Positions 45,656 through 55,105 of a stretch of DNA of 64,000 nucleotides are shown here, in pieces. The notes below the pieces were generated by a model. That model was given only the letters and a program-made list of their open reading frames with translations. It had not been told where the DNA came from and did no database searches. Origin of the DNA: CAYFFO01 sp964342485 (GTDB lineage Bacteria; Chloroflexota; Dehalococcoidia; Lucifugimonadales; CAJWER01). The translations under genes were made by a program, and so were the position numbers. Every line of letters begins with the position of its first letter. The first letter of the stretch is position 1. The stretch covers positions 1 through 64,000 of the forward strand of contig CAYFFO010000002.1 of the NCBI GenBank assembly GCA_964342485.1, in the 5' to 3' direction.

Positions 45656-46402
45656 CTAACCATCCTTCCAAAACCTCTCCTCATCTACATTGAATCCTAA
45701 TGGCAAACAACGGTATTTTAGGTCCTCTATCATCCCTGGATGACCACAAGCATACACAAGCGTATCTTCTGGATTTAATACTTGATCATTGATATATTCT
45801 TCCACAATTTCATTCACTCTACCTGTTTGTCCATTCCAATTTTTGTTCTTATCTTCATTCGGCCTACTTATGGTTGGTAAATAAGAAATTTCTTCAGGAA
45901 ATTCCAAAGAAATCTTGTCAAAATATCGATCATAAACAAATTCATCTATATAACTCGCTCCCTGTAAAACATGAAACTCATGCCCTGTACCATCTCGAAA
46001 AATATAATCGCGCAATATGCTTACATAAGGTACTACCCCAGTTACGGTAGATACCAACAAATGTTTCCGGTACTTAGGATTGAATACAAATAGTCCTTTT
46101 GCCCTAGGCCGAATTGTTAAAATATCCCCAATATCAAGCTTCCAAATTTTGGGTGTAAGAACGCCATCTGGAAGAGGCACAAGTTCAACAAACAATTCAA
46201 GTTCCGATTCGTGTGGAGCAGATACAATCGAATATGCCCTCTCGATCCCATCTATTCCAATAGTACAGTACTGCCCAGGCTTGAATTTAAAATTTATCGG
46301 TTTCTCCACCCATATCAACATCAGCTCATCTGAAATATCTTTCCTTTTCAGTACTTTTGTTTCCAAGATCTTATGCCTTGGTAATTGACTTTTACTTACC
46401 AA
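45656..46402 (-). CDS. Ferredoxin-NADP reductase-like flavoprotein
   Basis: 248-aa FAD/NAD(P)-binding oxidoreductase of the Fpr type. The FAD domain has FKPGQYCTIGI and the signature R-A-Y-S-I-V-S-A-P. The NAD(P) domain has TGVVPYVSILRDYIF and VYACGHPGMIEDL, and the C-terminus ends in an aromatic-containing tail (DEERFWKDG), as in plant-type/bacterial FNR class I. It transfers electrons between NAD(P)H and ferredoxin or flavodoxin. It is transcribed with mutS (54 bases downstream), which seems incidental. No ferredoxin gene is adjacent. Confidence 0.88.
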   Translation of the reverse strand: MVSKSQLPRHKILETKVLKRKDISDELMLIWVEKPINFKFKPGQYCTIGIDGIERAYSIVSAPHESELELFVELVPLPDGVLTPKIWKLDIGDILTIRPRAKGLFVFNPKYRKHLLVSTVTGVVPYVSILRDYIFRDGTGHEFHVLQGASYIDEFVYDRYFDKISLEFPEEISYLPTISRPNEDKNKNWNGQTGRVNEIVEEYINDQVLNPEDTLVYACGHPGMIEDLKYRCLPLGFNVDEERFWKDG

Positions 46403-46512
46403 TTATCTCTCCCTCTAATTCAATTCCAGTAAATTATCGAACTGGTACCTATATTTCTCAAAAAATATTATCTTCCACAGTGATCTGGTATCAGGTGCAA
46501 ATCAAATATTTC

Positions 46513-47358
46513 TTAACCATGGAATGAGTCTGCAAGATCATCTATGGCATAACCTTCTTTTCGCACTCTTAGATCATAATAAACAAGCGTCCTGCCAATC
46601 CAACCTATTGGCAAAATAACTATACTTACAATAGATAAAAATATTATTGCAACGAAATTACTATTCGGCATCAAAGTTGAGACTAAGACTTGGGCAAAAA
46701 CAGAAGCCAAAACTATTATCGAGGTAAATCCTAAACCAATACCGAAAACCCTCCAAAATGAACCACTAACCAAGTCACGACTTTGCCATAAAGAATCTAA
46801 AGGGCCTTTTCTATCTATCATTATGCATTCCACAAAGAAAAACCAAACCGTGAACAAATACAGCAATAAAGGTAACCCAATTATAATTATCGTAAGAAAA
46901 CCGGCACCTATCAATACCAGTCCAAATACCATGAAAGCTATGTACAAAGAAAGAATCTTGTACCAAGCTCTTTTAAAACAATATCCAATATCCATTTGTC
47001 CTATAAGGTAATACTGGCTTATACCCATTACAGATGCCGCTGAAGATAAAATGTATAAAGGTGAAAACAGAAGTAAAATCGGAAGTATTATCCGAAAGTC
47101 TTGGACATTACCGAAAGACAATAGTATACCTGGTAATTGAGGTATCAATGATAATGTAATGAAATAAACAAAATTATTCCTGTAAATAGTAGCTGATTGT
47201 ACTAGAAGACTGCTGAATTCCAACGGGCGTAGCTGGTAAGGTTCTGTCGAAGAATGGTTTGATGGAAGTACGTCACCTTTTGTGCCTAAAGGTTGACCAC
47301 AGCCACTACAGTAGACTGCCTCATGGGGATTATTATTATCACAAACTATACACTTCAA
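46513..47358 (-). CDS. Zinc-ribbon membrane protein of unknown function
   Basis: 281 aa. The N-terminus is a zinc ribbon, C-x2-C...C-x2-C (MKCIVCDNNNPHEAVYCSGC), followed by a polar linker of about 30 residues and then about five to six membrane segments from residue 60 to 265. The membrane part contains LSLYIAFMVFGLVLIGAGFL and DRKGPLDSLWQSRDLVSGSF, the latter a loop often seen in the large group of glycerophosphodiester-phosphodiesterase-like or YciC-type membrane domains with unknown function. No catalytic residues stand out. It follows the nuoG-like gene by 45 bases in the same direction. Confidence 0.65.
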   Translation of the reverse strand: MKCIVCDNNNPHEAVYCSGCGQPLGTKGDVLPSNHSSTEPYQLRPLEFSSLLVQSATIYRNNFVYFITLSLIPQLPGILLSFGNVQDFRIILPILLLFSPLYILSSAASVMGISQYYLIGQMDIGYCFKRAWYKILSLYIAFMVFGLVLIGAGFLTIIIIGLPLLLYLFTVWFFFVECIMIDRKGPLDSLWQSRDLVSGSFWRVFGIGLGFTSIIVLASVFAQVLVSTLMPNSNFVAIIFLSIVSIVILPIGWIGRTLVYYDLRVRKEGYAIDDLADSFHG

Positions 47359-47403
47359 TTTTTAGAAGGCTACCTAGCATCTCTATTAAAAATCGTTCCT
47401 GAT

Positions 47404-50157
47404 CTATACATCTTGAACACTACCAATCTTTTTTACATGCACAGGCAACAAAGGCAGACCCTCTACATCTAAAACAGGATCATCAGATTTGGAACGGTCA
47501 AATTCGTAAGCGAGGTCACCAAACAGGCCGGTCGTTGAAATAATTCCCTTCAATGAACCGGTGAGTCTTACAGATCCCTTGATAGCACCACGGCCTGAAA
47601 TTACTTCCACTTTTTCACCTTCAATCAAATTCATCGTATTTGCATCATCCCCGTGGAATTCTATAATCTCGTCTCTCTCCAGCATAGCCCGACCATTTCT
47701 ATATTCAATTCCAGTTGATCTTTCAGAATCGTGCAATATTCGTCCGGTAGCAAGCAAATATGGGAATTCTTTATCCTTGTAGATAGGTATTTCTATAGAT
47801 TCCATTTCTTCCATTTTAGGTCTGGAATCAGAATATAGGCGCTCTGTATCACTCATGTCGTCAGCTAAACACGGCCACTGTAGACCATCTATAGCCAATC
47901 TATTATATGAAAGTCCTCCGTAAAAATTTACCACACTAATTATTTCATCAAATATTTCTGATGAATCCACATATCCAAAACCTTTTGCTCCCATTCTAGT
48001 AGCTAGTTGATCTAAGGTTCTCCAATCGGATTGCTCATCACCAGTTTCTTTCAAAGCAGGCCTAAGTAACTGAACTCGCCTTTCAAGATTAGTGTGAGTA
48101 CCATCCTTCTGTGCAAAAGTAGCTGAAGGTAATACAACATCAGCCATATCTGTTATTTCATTTTGGAAAGTACTCATAACTACTAGAAAATCAAGTTTAC
48201 TAAGACATGAAATAAAATCACCGAGGTCACCATTCCTAAAGCTAGCGTTGTCTCCAATAATAACCAAAGCTTTAACAATGCCGCTCTCAATAGCCGTAGT
48301 AAGCTCAGATAAAGACACACCAGGTTCAATAGGCATTTGCACACCCAATATGTCTTCTAGACGCCCACGGGCATTATCATCCGAAACAGGATCAAATCCC
48401 GGTAATCTGTCAAAAACACAACCGACATCCATTGAACCCTGTTCATTTCCACCAGGCAAAAGAGGATATATACCACATGAAGGTTTACCTACATTACCAG
48501 TAACTAGCGCAAGGTTAATGATAGCTTTAGTACAATATTCTCTATACTCTGGCTCCAATGTCTCTAATGCATAAAGAAAAGAGGCAGGCCCCTTACTCGC
48601 AATCATTCTGGCTGCTTGTCGTATATCCTCTGCAGGAACAGACGTTAACGTCGAGACCTTAACCAGATCAAATGCCCACAAGCTATCCTTGAATGCTTTC
48701 AAATTATCACAACGTTCAAGCAGGAAATCATGATCATCTAATGACTCTTCAAATATTACTTTTATGATGCCGCCGATCAACATAGATTCACTGCCAGGGG
48801 CAGGCTTAATCCAAAGATCAGCAAATCGTGTCATCTCGGTCTCTCTTTGATCGATTACAACCAAGCTGGCTCCGTTCTTTAATGCTTTTTTAATTGGCAC
48901 TCCGACAACATTTTGTTCTTCAGTTAGATTACTAGAAACAATCACGAAACATTTTGAGCTTTCTAGGTCCCAAATTGGATTAGTTGCGGCGTGGAAACCA
49001 AGCATTTTTTGAAGAGGAGTTATAAGATCAGTTCTTATATTGGAAGACAAGTTAACATTGTTACTTTTCATCGCAACTCGGGAAAACTTCTGAGCGATAT
49101 AATTGTCCTCATTAGTACCCCTTTGGGAAGCTATTAAAGCAAACTCTGTCCCCGAATACTGACTCAATTTTCCCGAAGTAAAATCTATCGCCTTTAAAAT
49201 GGTAGATTCTGCGAGTTCCTCTTCGTCTCTAATATAAGCTTTGGTTATCCGTTTCGAGCTATTTACAAAATCAAGTCCGAATTTACCTTTAAAACAACCC
49301 TGACCTTTATTAGCGTTAGCTTTTCGATCAGGTATCGCCCTGATCAATCGATTTTTTTTGTCGATTTCTAGATTCATCTCACAACCAACTGGACAGTGAG
49401 GGCAAATAGTCTTCACTGTCTTATCAGCTTTGTCCCATTTGTATTTACGTTCTACAAGAGCGCCAGTAGGACATATATCGATACAAGCTCCACAAAATTC
49501 ACAACCCGATTCGAGTAGCGATGTCCCATGGGAGGTACCAATCAGACTACGTCCTGAACGATCCGTAAAAGTAAGTGCATTATCACCACGGACTTCATCA
49601 CAAACCCTCACACATCGACCACAAACAATACAAAGATTCAAATCCATATCCCACATTGGGTCGGAAACTTTAAGAGGTATACTTCTGTTGTTATAAGTAA
49701 GTGGACTGTCCATATCCATTTCTAGGTAACGTACTGTATCTTTAAGCTCACATCGTTCATTTTTTGGACAAGTCACACAGCGATCATTCACAGATACATG
49801 ACGCAAACAAATGTCGGTTGGTCCACATAGATCAATACGATGACACGTAAGACACCCATGTGGATGTTCAGAAAGAAGTAAGTCCATGACTCCTTTACGT
49901 AAATCATTAATCTGTTCGGTCTTTGTCGTTATAACCATGCCATCCGCTGCTGGCACCGTACAAGACGCCTGACTACCTGGAGGACCTCCTTCAATCTCAA
50001 CTACACACATTCGACAAGCACCAAATGCCTTCATACCCGGATAATAACAAAGATAAGGAACATATACGCCTGCATCCATAGCAGCCTGAAGTACATTAGT
50101 TCCTGGTGTTGTCTTAATTTCAACACCATCTATTGTCAGAGTAATTTCATCTACCAT
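47404..50157 (-). CDS. NuoG/FdhA-like iron-sulfur molybdopterin-fold subunit lacking the Mo-ligand Cys/Sec
   Basis: 917 aa. Iron-sulfur motifs in order: [2Fe-2S] C37, C48, C51, C66; a His-Cys region H98...C102, C105, C111 with an extra C117; a second C127-x2-C130-x5-C136; two [4Fe-4S] ferredoxin motifs (C176/179/182/186 and C219/222/225/229); then the molybdopterin-type cluster C252, C255, C259, C288. The C-terminal part is a formate-dehydrogenase-like fold (GTNEDNYIAQKFSR; ADVVLPSATFAQKDGTHTNLERRVQ). Where FDH has N-N-V-D-H-C-A-R-L-C/U-H, this protein has NNVNLSSNIRT, so the molybdenum ligand is gone. It thus resembles NuoG: an electron-transfer subunit working with the adjacent NuoF and NuoE. 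Confidence 0.85.
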   Translation of the reverse strand: MVDEITLTIDGVEIKTTPGTNVLQAAMDAGVYVPYLCYYPGMKAFGACRMCVVEIEGGPPGSQASCTVPAADGMVITTKTEQINDLRKGVMDLLLSEHPHGCLTCHRIDLCGPTDICLRHVSVNDRCVTCPKNERCELKDTVRYLEMDMDSPLTYNNRSIPLKVSDPMWDMDLNLCIVCGRCVRVCDEVRGDNALTFTDRSGRSLIGTSHGTSLLESGCEFCGACIDICPTGALVERKYKWDKADKTVKTICPHCPVGCEMNLEIDKKNRLIRAIPDRKANANKGQGCFKGKFGLDFVNSSKRITKAYIRDEEELAESTILKAIDFTSGKLSQYSGTEFALIASQRGTNEDNYIAQKFSRVAMKSNNVNLSSNIRTDLITPLQKMLGFHAATNPIWDLESSKCFVIVSSNLTEEQNVVGVPIKKALKNGASLVVIDQRETEMTRFADLWIKPAPGSESMLIGGIIKVIFEESLDDHDFLLERCDNLKAFKDSLWAFDLVKVSTLTSVPAEDIRQAARMIASKGPASFLYALETLEPEYREYCTKAIINLALVTGNVGKPSCGIYPLLPGGNEQGSMDVGCVFDRLPGFDPVSDDNARGRLEDILGVQMPIEPGVSLSELTTAIESGIVKALVIIGDNASFRNGDLGDFISCLSKLDFLVVMSTFQNEITDMADVVLPSATFAQKDGTHTNLERRVQLLRPALKETGDEQSDWRTLDQLATRMGAKGFGYVDSSEIFDEIISVVNFYGGLSYNRLAIDGLQWPCLADDMSDTERLYSDSRPKMEEMESIEIPIYKDKEFPYLLATGRILHDSERSTGIEYRNGRAMLERDEIIEFHGDDANTMNLIEGEKVEVISGRGAIKGSVRLTGSLKGIISTTGLFGDLAYEFDRSKSDDPVLDVEGLPLLPVHVKKIGSVQDV

Positions 50158-50195
50158 ATGATCGCCCCATATATTTCAATATAATTAAATTCAAT

Positions 50196-51947
50196 CTATT
50201 TTGCCTTCCCGAGCCTGACAAGTTCCAAACGATGTTCTTCTCCAAATGTCCTGGTATTTCTTGGAGCGATCAATCGAGTATCGCAACTACCCGAAGGGCA
50301 TTTTTTATCCTCTAGATGAGATTGAAAATCGTCGGGGAAATTTTCTATGGCAGACCTAAGAGGATTGTATCCAAGCTGTCCATGAAAACAAAGTGATCCT
50401 GCTTCCATAGTACCTCCAATTCGGTTCATCACCTCTACATCCTTCGGATTAGCTTCATTTGCTGAAATACGTTCTATTAATTCCAGCAACTGAGACATCC
50501 CTAACCTACATGGGAAACACTTCCCACAAGACTCATATTGACAAAAACCTACTAGTAATCTCGCTAAATCGACGGCACACTTGGTATCATCACCAACAAT
50601 GACGCCTCCGGATCCTAACATCGCTCCATGCTGCTTCATATCATCAAAATCTAAATTGTATTCTAGACTATCTTTTCCAAGAATGTGTCCAAGTGGCCCA
50701 CCAAGTTGAATCATTTTTACTTCTTTACCACTTGGAGTCCCCCCTCCTATCTCTTCAACAACTTTACCAAGTTTCATACCCATTGGAACTTCGTACATGC
50801 CAGGATATTTCACATCTCCACTCAAGCAAATGATTGTGGTACCTGTACATTTTTCCTGACCAATTGACTTAAACCAATCTCCGCCTCTAGCAATAATTTC
50901 CGGCGCATATGAAAAACTCTTTACATTGTTAATAGTGCTAGGTTTACCCCAAACTCCGAATGCCGCGGGAAATGGAGGCTTAAAACGAGGCATCGATCGC
51001 TTACCCTCGATCGACTCCATTAAAGCTGTTTCTTCGCCAGCCACATATGATTCTCCAGTAAGTGAAATTTCGATATCAAAACTAAAATCTGACCCTAAAA
51101 TCTTTTTACCAAGTAAACCCATTTTATAAGCTTGCTCTATAGCCTGTTCAGTCCTTGAGATAGGACCATCGTGGCCGTGTCTTATAAAAACAAATCCATT
51201 TGATGCATTTGTAGCAAATCCGGCTAAAGTCATCCCTTCAAGAAGTGTATATGGATCTCCTTCTAAAATACCTTTATCGTTATATGCTCCTGGATCGCCT
51301 TCTTCACAGTTACACAGAATATATTTGGGAGGTCCGCCACGAGACATGAAGCTCCATTTCACTCCCGTAGGAAAACCAGCCCCACCTCTACCGCGCAGAC
51401 CAGAAGTTTTCATTTCATCGACAACTTCCTCCGGATTCATAGTCATTATCGCTTTTGCAAGACCTGCATAGCCACCATTAGCGATATATTGATATATATC
51501 GTTAGGAGCTATTTGGCCAGAATTTCTTAGAGCAATTTTCTGCTGATTACTAATACCAGAAACTGTATTTAAATCTACAGCTCCTGTAACAGGATCTCCA
51601 ATATAACCTAACAGATTATTTGTAGGAATTTGGTCTTTTGAAAAAATACTATCGAATAAAGATTCTATCTGTTCTGGAACTACATCTCGGAATAAAACTC
51701 TACGCCCATCTTTTGTTAATATATCTACTATAGGTTCTGCATAACACAGCCCTAAACAACCTACCTCATCTACACGCACATTCAATTTAGCTCGAACCAA
51801 TTCGCTTTTTATAGCATCGAGCACGTCTAGCGCTCCTGCTGCCTGTCCACACATTCCGGTACCAATACGAATCCAAGGAGAATCACCATTGTGCAAATTT
51901 CCCCAAAGTTTATCGGCTTCGGTTTTGAGATCTTCGTATTTACTCAC
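50196..51947 (-). CDS. nuoF: NADH dehydrogenase subunit NuoF-like (FMN, NADH-binding)
   Basis: 583 aa. The N-terminal about 100 residues are a thioredoxin-like ferredoxin region (C33 in GTGMCGQAAGA, C64 and C68 in VGCLGLCYAEP), as in HoxF/HndC-type subunits. The diaphorase core follows, with the NADH/FMN loop RGRGGAGFPTG (185-195), CNCEEGDPGAYNDK and the N3-type cluster ESCGKCFPCRLG plus a fourth Cys further on (AGSLCFHGQ). It oxidises NADH and passes electrons via NuoE and the NuoG-like subunit. The genes are consecutive (nuoE-nuoF-nuoG-like), with spacings of 38-52 bases. Confidence 0.93.
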   Translation of the reverse strand: MSKYEDLKTEADKLWGNLHNGDSPWIRIGTGMCGQAAGALDVLDAIKSELVRAKLNVRVDEVGCLGLCYAEPIVDILTKDGRRVLFRDVVPEQIESLFDSIFSKDQIPTNNLLGYIGDPVTGAVDLNTVSGISNQQKIALRNSGQIAPNDIYQYIANGGYAGLAKAIMTMNPEEVVDEMKTSGLRGRGGAGFPTGVKWSFMSRGGPPKYILCNCEEGDPGAYNDKGILEGDPYTLLEGMTLAGFATNASNGFVFIRHGHDGPISRTEQAIEQAYKMGLLGKKILGSDFSFDIEISLTGESYVAGEETALMESIEGKRSMPRFKPPFPAAFGVWGKPSTINNVKSFSYAPEIIARGGDWFKSIGQEKCTGTTIICLSGDVKYPGMYEVPMGMKLGKVVEEIGGGTPSGKEVKMIQLGGPLGHILGKDSLEYNLDFDDMKQHGAMLGSGGVIVGDDTKCAVDLARLLVGFCQYESCGKCFPCRLGMSQLLELIERISANEANPKDVEVMNRIGGTMEAGSLCFHGQLGYNPLRSAIENFPDDFQSHLEDKKCPSGSCDTRLIAPRNTRTFGEEHRLELVRLGKAK

Positions 51948-51999
51948 TGCAGTTCCCCGAAAAAATATTTAGGGTATAAAATTGATTCATATTATCCAA

Positions 52000-52542
52000 C
52001 TACACCTTGCCTCGAATTTTATCAATCAACTGCCTAAGACTATCCAGTGTAATCCGGCCATGGAGGCGATGGTCTATACTTATCACAGGTGCCTGAGAGC
52101 ATGCTCCTAAGCATGTATTGTATTTCAAGCTAAATTTCCCATCAGTAGTATTACCCTCTTCTTGTAACTCTAAAATATCTTGACTATCTTCCTTGATCTT
52201 GTCAGCACCTAGTAAATGACATGTTGGCCCCCAGCAAACTTCTAAAGCATGTTCTGCTGGAGGTGTAAAACGGAAATTCGTATAAAATGTAGCCACTCCC
52301 CAAACCTCGTTAATACTAACTTCCGTACTAGCCGCTACTTCCTCAATTGCGACAGTCGGCAGATAGCCTAACGCATCATGAGCTGCATGAAGGCTTGATA
52401 AAACGGTTACAGTAGGTTGCTTTTGGGAGCTTATCGCTTCCTTAACCCTATCTCTGGTTACATCTTGCAAATCATCCAACCAATTGTCACCTGTAACTTT
52501 ATGAAGATTCACATGATAGCATAGTGGAATATATGCCAACAA
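52000..52542 (-). CDS. nuoE: NADH dehydrogenase subunit NuoE-like ([2Fe-2S])
   Basis: 180 aa. A helical bundle (PTVTVLSSLHAAHDALGYLP, EVWGVATFYTNFRFTP) precedes the thioredoxin-like domain with the four cluster cysteines, C-x4-C in VCWGPTCHLLGA and C-x3-C in YNTCLGACSQAP. It is the 24-kDa-type subunit that accepts electrons from FMN in NuoF. The annotated TTG start lacks a convincing Shine-Dalgarno, and a GTG nine codons later is possible. It starts five bases after the FAD oxidoreductase gene ends. Confidence 0.93.
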   Translation of the reverse strand: MLAYIPLCYHVNLHKVTGDNWLDDLQDVTRDRVKEAISSQKQPTVTVLSSLHAAHDALGYLPTVAIEEVAASTEVSINEVWGVATFYTNFRFTPPAEHALEVCWGPTCHLLGADKIKEDSQDILELQEEGNTTDGKFSLKYNTCLGACSQAPVISIDHRLHGRITLDSLRQLIDKIRGKV

Positions 52543-52547
52543 CAGGT

Positions 52548-53870
52548 TTATCCAAGATCATCCATTACCATACCGGCAACTCTGCGTCCTAAACGCACAC
52601 TATAGTTGGTACCTCTATCTTGCGGATAAACCTGAGTAGTATTCGCTAAATATATACCTGATAATGGAGTTCTATGATCAAGAATATCATCTGAATAATT
52701 TGTGCCAATAACTGGCTGGGCTGCATTTATTTTTTGATAATGGCTTTTAACAATCCAAGATTCTTTAAAATCAGCATTTATTTTTTTTATGTGAGGCAGG
52801 TATGCTTGTAAAAGTTCTTTGTGAGATAAATCAAATAATGGATCTTCTCTAGATAAATAGTTAGATATATATACTATGTGTTGGTTTCTATAATGTTTAG
52901 GAGGAATTAAGTTAGTATGTTCTATTACGCCAACGAATGGAATTTCTGAATCTGCTACATTTAACCAATATACTTCTGACAAAGGACGATCCAATAGCAG
53001 AATTAGAAGTACTGCTGATAAATATTTTGTCTTTTCAAGCTGAGTTTTGTACCAAATTGGAAACTCAGGAACAATGTTTTTTACCATAAACGAATGAGTG
53101 GTTACAATTACAGAATCGAAGGACTCCTTAACCATATTTCCACTTGACGTTTCAATCTTCAATTCAACACCCCCAGTCGTTTCCGACCTAATCTCTACAA
53201 CACGACTTGAAAGGTTAATATGGTTCGATCGTTGAGTAATTTTTTGTGCAAGGACATCACAAATTTCTCCAAAACTTCCTATTGGATATCCCAGCTGTTC
53301 ACGGCTAAATCTACTGGAACGCGATGAGAATCTTGTGGCAATTTTGCCCCAAATCCAAGCCATCCCCACTTCTTTATAATAATTATCCCCGAATTTACCA
53401 CGAAGCATCGGACCCCAAAATCCTTCAAATGCACCCTGTCCAACCCATTTTTTCAACCAATCAACTGCTGTGATTGATTCCAAGTTACGCCAATTCTTGA
53501 TTCTCTGAATAATCAGTGTGACAAGGCCAAGTCGAATACGATCTGGGAACTTTAAAGGCTTGAATTTTAATAGATCTATAGGAGTCACAAAATTGTATAT
53601 TTTGCCGTCGTAAAGAGTACCAACCTTTGAATCAATCCAACGCATTTTATAACCTAAGTCAATTTCTTCCATCAATTCAATAATATCTATATCACTCTGA
53701 AAAAGGTGGTGATATCCACGTTCAAGCCTAGCACCGTTAATTTCAAATGTAGAAGCCTGCCCTCCCAAGAATGGAGCTCTGTCATAAATAACCACATCGT
53801 GATCGTTTTTACTTAGGTCATATGCTGCCGCCAATCCAGTTACGCCGGCTCCTACGATCGCTATTCTCAT
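52548..53870 (-). CDS. NAD(P)/FAD-dependent oxidoreductase (amine-oxidase/protoporphyrinogen-oxidase-like)
   Basis: 440 aa. Starts with the dinucleotide motif MRIAIVGAGVTGLAAAYDLS and the acidic end of strand 2 (VVIYDRAPFLGGQASTFEI), followed by ERGYHHLFQSDIDIIELMEE. The C-terminus has GIYLANTTQVYPQDRGTNYS, a typical FAD-closing segment. This matches the flavin-containing amine oxidoreductase family, often found beside lipid or glycan modification genes. It lies between the flippase-like gene and nuoE, so it may modify a lipid-linked sugar or an isoprenoid carrier. This link is inference. Confidence 0.8.
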   Translation of the reverse strand: MRIAIVGAGVTGLAAAYDLSKNDHDVVIYDRAPFLGGQASTFEINGARLERGYHHLFQSDIDIIELMEEIDLGYKMRWIDSKVGTLYDGKIYNFVTPIDLLKFKPLKFPDRIRLGLVTLIIQRIKNWRNLESITAVDWLKKWVGQGAFEGFWGPMLRGKFGDNYYKEVGMAWIWGKIATRFSSRSSRFSREQLGYPIGSFGEICDVLAQKITQRSNHINLSSRVVEIRSETTGGVELKIETSSGNMVKESFDSVIVTTHSFMVKNIVPEFPIWYKTQLEKTKYLSAVLLILLLDRPLSEVYWLNVADSEIPFVGVIEHTNLIPPKHYRNQHIVYISNYLSREDPLFDLSHKELLQAYLPHIKKINADFKESWIVKSHYQKINAAQPVIGTNYSDDILDHRTPLSGIYLANTTQVYPQDRGTNYSVRLGRRVAGMVMDDLG

Positions 53871-53899
53871 TTGTAACCTTTCATGTCTATCAACGATGG

Positions 53900-54973
53900 T
53901 TAATATTTACTATCAGAATCATTTATATCCAATATATCTTTATTTCTCCAAATCTTCTTTATAGTCATATTCCCAGTTAAAAGAAATACTTGACCCAAAA
54001 CAATCATTGGAATTATCAAAACAGCATGCACTACAACTACATACGCAGCTGCTATTGAACGGTCAACATAGGCTATGGGCAACAAAACAAGAGTCTCTCT
54101 CGCTATTAATTCAAACAAACCTAAGCCGCCTGGAGTTGAAGGAACCGAACTGCCAATATTAGACAATGAAGTGACTATCAAAATTGCGGCAACCATATCG
54201 GCAAAAGAGCTATAAAACTCGTTTAGATTAAAGGAATACCCAACCGAGAAAAAAAGTGCGGATTCTAGTAACCATATAGGCAAAGACAAAATAAACAGGA
54301 ATAATATCAACTTTGGGTCTTTGAGGCCGTCAAGCCCCATGATAACAAGCCTAGTAAATTGAAGAATTCTTTTACCAATTATATCCGGTATCGGGCGAAT
54401 CAAAATACGAACTAAATTTTCTATAGTTAAAGGTCGATAGGCTGACATGATCAGTAAAGCAAACATAGTAACAAAAGGAACACTGATTATAACGGGCAAC
54501 AAGAACCAGGGGACATTGGATAAATTGCTAAATTCTTTAGCTAATTCCATCATAGGTACAAAGAGAGCAAGAATTACTAAAAACGAAAGAAGTGTAATGG
54601 CATCAAATAAACGTTCAATAAATATCGTAGTTAGAGCTGATACTGAACTTATAGATTCCCTCTCTCCAATATAATAAGCTCGAACCAATTCTCCGACTCG
54701 AAGGGGCAACAAATTATTAGCCATATATCCTACAACTACAACAGGGTACAAATTTAAAGTCGAAATCTTCTTAATATGTCGTAACAAAATACGCCATCGA
54801 AAAGCACGACAAAAGGTCGAAGCCTGATAAAATAGGCACGCTGGAATTAAATACCAATAATTCGCTTTTAATAGGGCTTTAAGAAGACTGCTCCAATCAG
54901 TTGTAATTAAAAATATCGTTACTAATATGAGCCCTATTAATAAACTTATCCAATATTTATTGACTTTGGACAT
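53900..54973 (-). CDS. Lysylphosphatidylglycerol synthase-like flippase (UPF0104)
   Basis: A 357-aa protein with about eight membrane segments, of the UPF0104/LPG-synthase transmembrane family (AglD2-related). Recognisable are YWYLIPACLFYQASTFCRAFRW, GYMANNLLPLRVGELVRAYY, VSALTTIFIERLFDAITLL and PSTPGGLGLFELIARETLV. Members are thought to flip lipid-linked substrates. No LPG-synthase catalytic (GNAT) domain follows, so only the membrane part is present. It is in line with the glycosyltransferase genes upstream on the strand, which supports a role in envelope glycan export. Confidence 0.85.
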   Translation of the reverse strand: MSKVNKYWISLLIGLILVTIFLITTDWSSLLKALLKANYWYLIPACLFYQASTFCRAFRWRILLRHIKKISTLNLYPVVVVGYMANNLLPLRVGELVRAYYIGERESISSVSALTTIFIERLFDAITLLSFLVILALFVPMMELAKEFSNLSNVPWFLLPVIISVPFVTMFALLIMSAYRPLTIENLVRILIRPIPDIIGKRILQFTRLVIMGLDGLKDPKLILFLFILSLPIWLLESALFFSVGYSFNLNEFYSSFADMVAAILIVTSLSNIGSSVPSTPGGLGLFELIARETLVLLPIAYVDRSIAAAYVVVVHAVLIIPMIVLGQVFLLTGNMTIKKIWRNKDILDINDSDSKY

Positions 54974-55105
54974 CGATACCCCATTTTAAAATCTTAATAG
55001 AAAAACAGATGCCAACTAATACACTGAATCTGACACAAATATAATAACTGCTTTTAAGTAAAAACTGTAAAACGAAAAACTTTAACTATGGTACAAAATC
55101 TATAC

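Noticed and set aside
47404..50157. Selenocysteine-containing formate dehydrogenase
   Set aside because: The frame has no internal TGA, and the segment corresponding to the Cys/Sec ligand is N-L-S-S-N-I-R, so neither residue is present.
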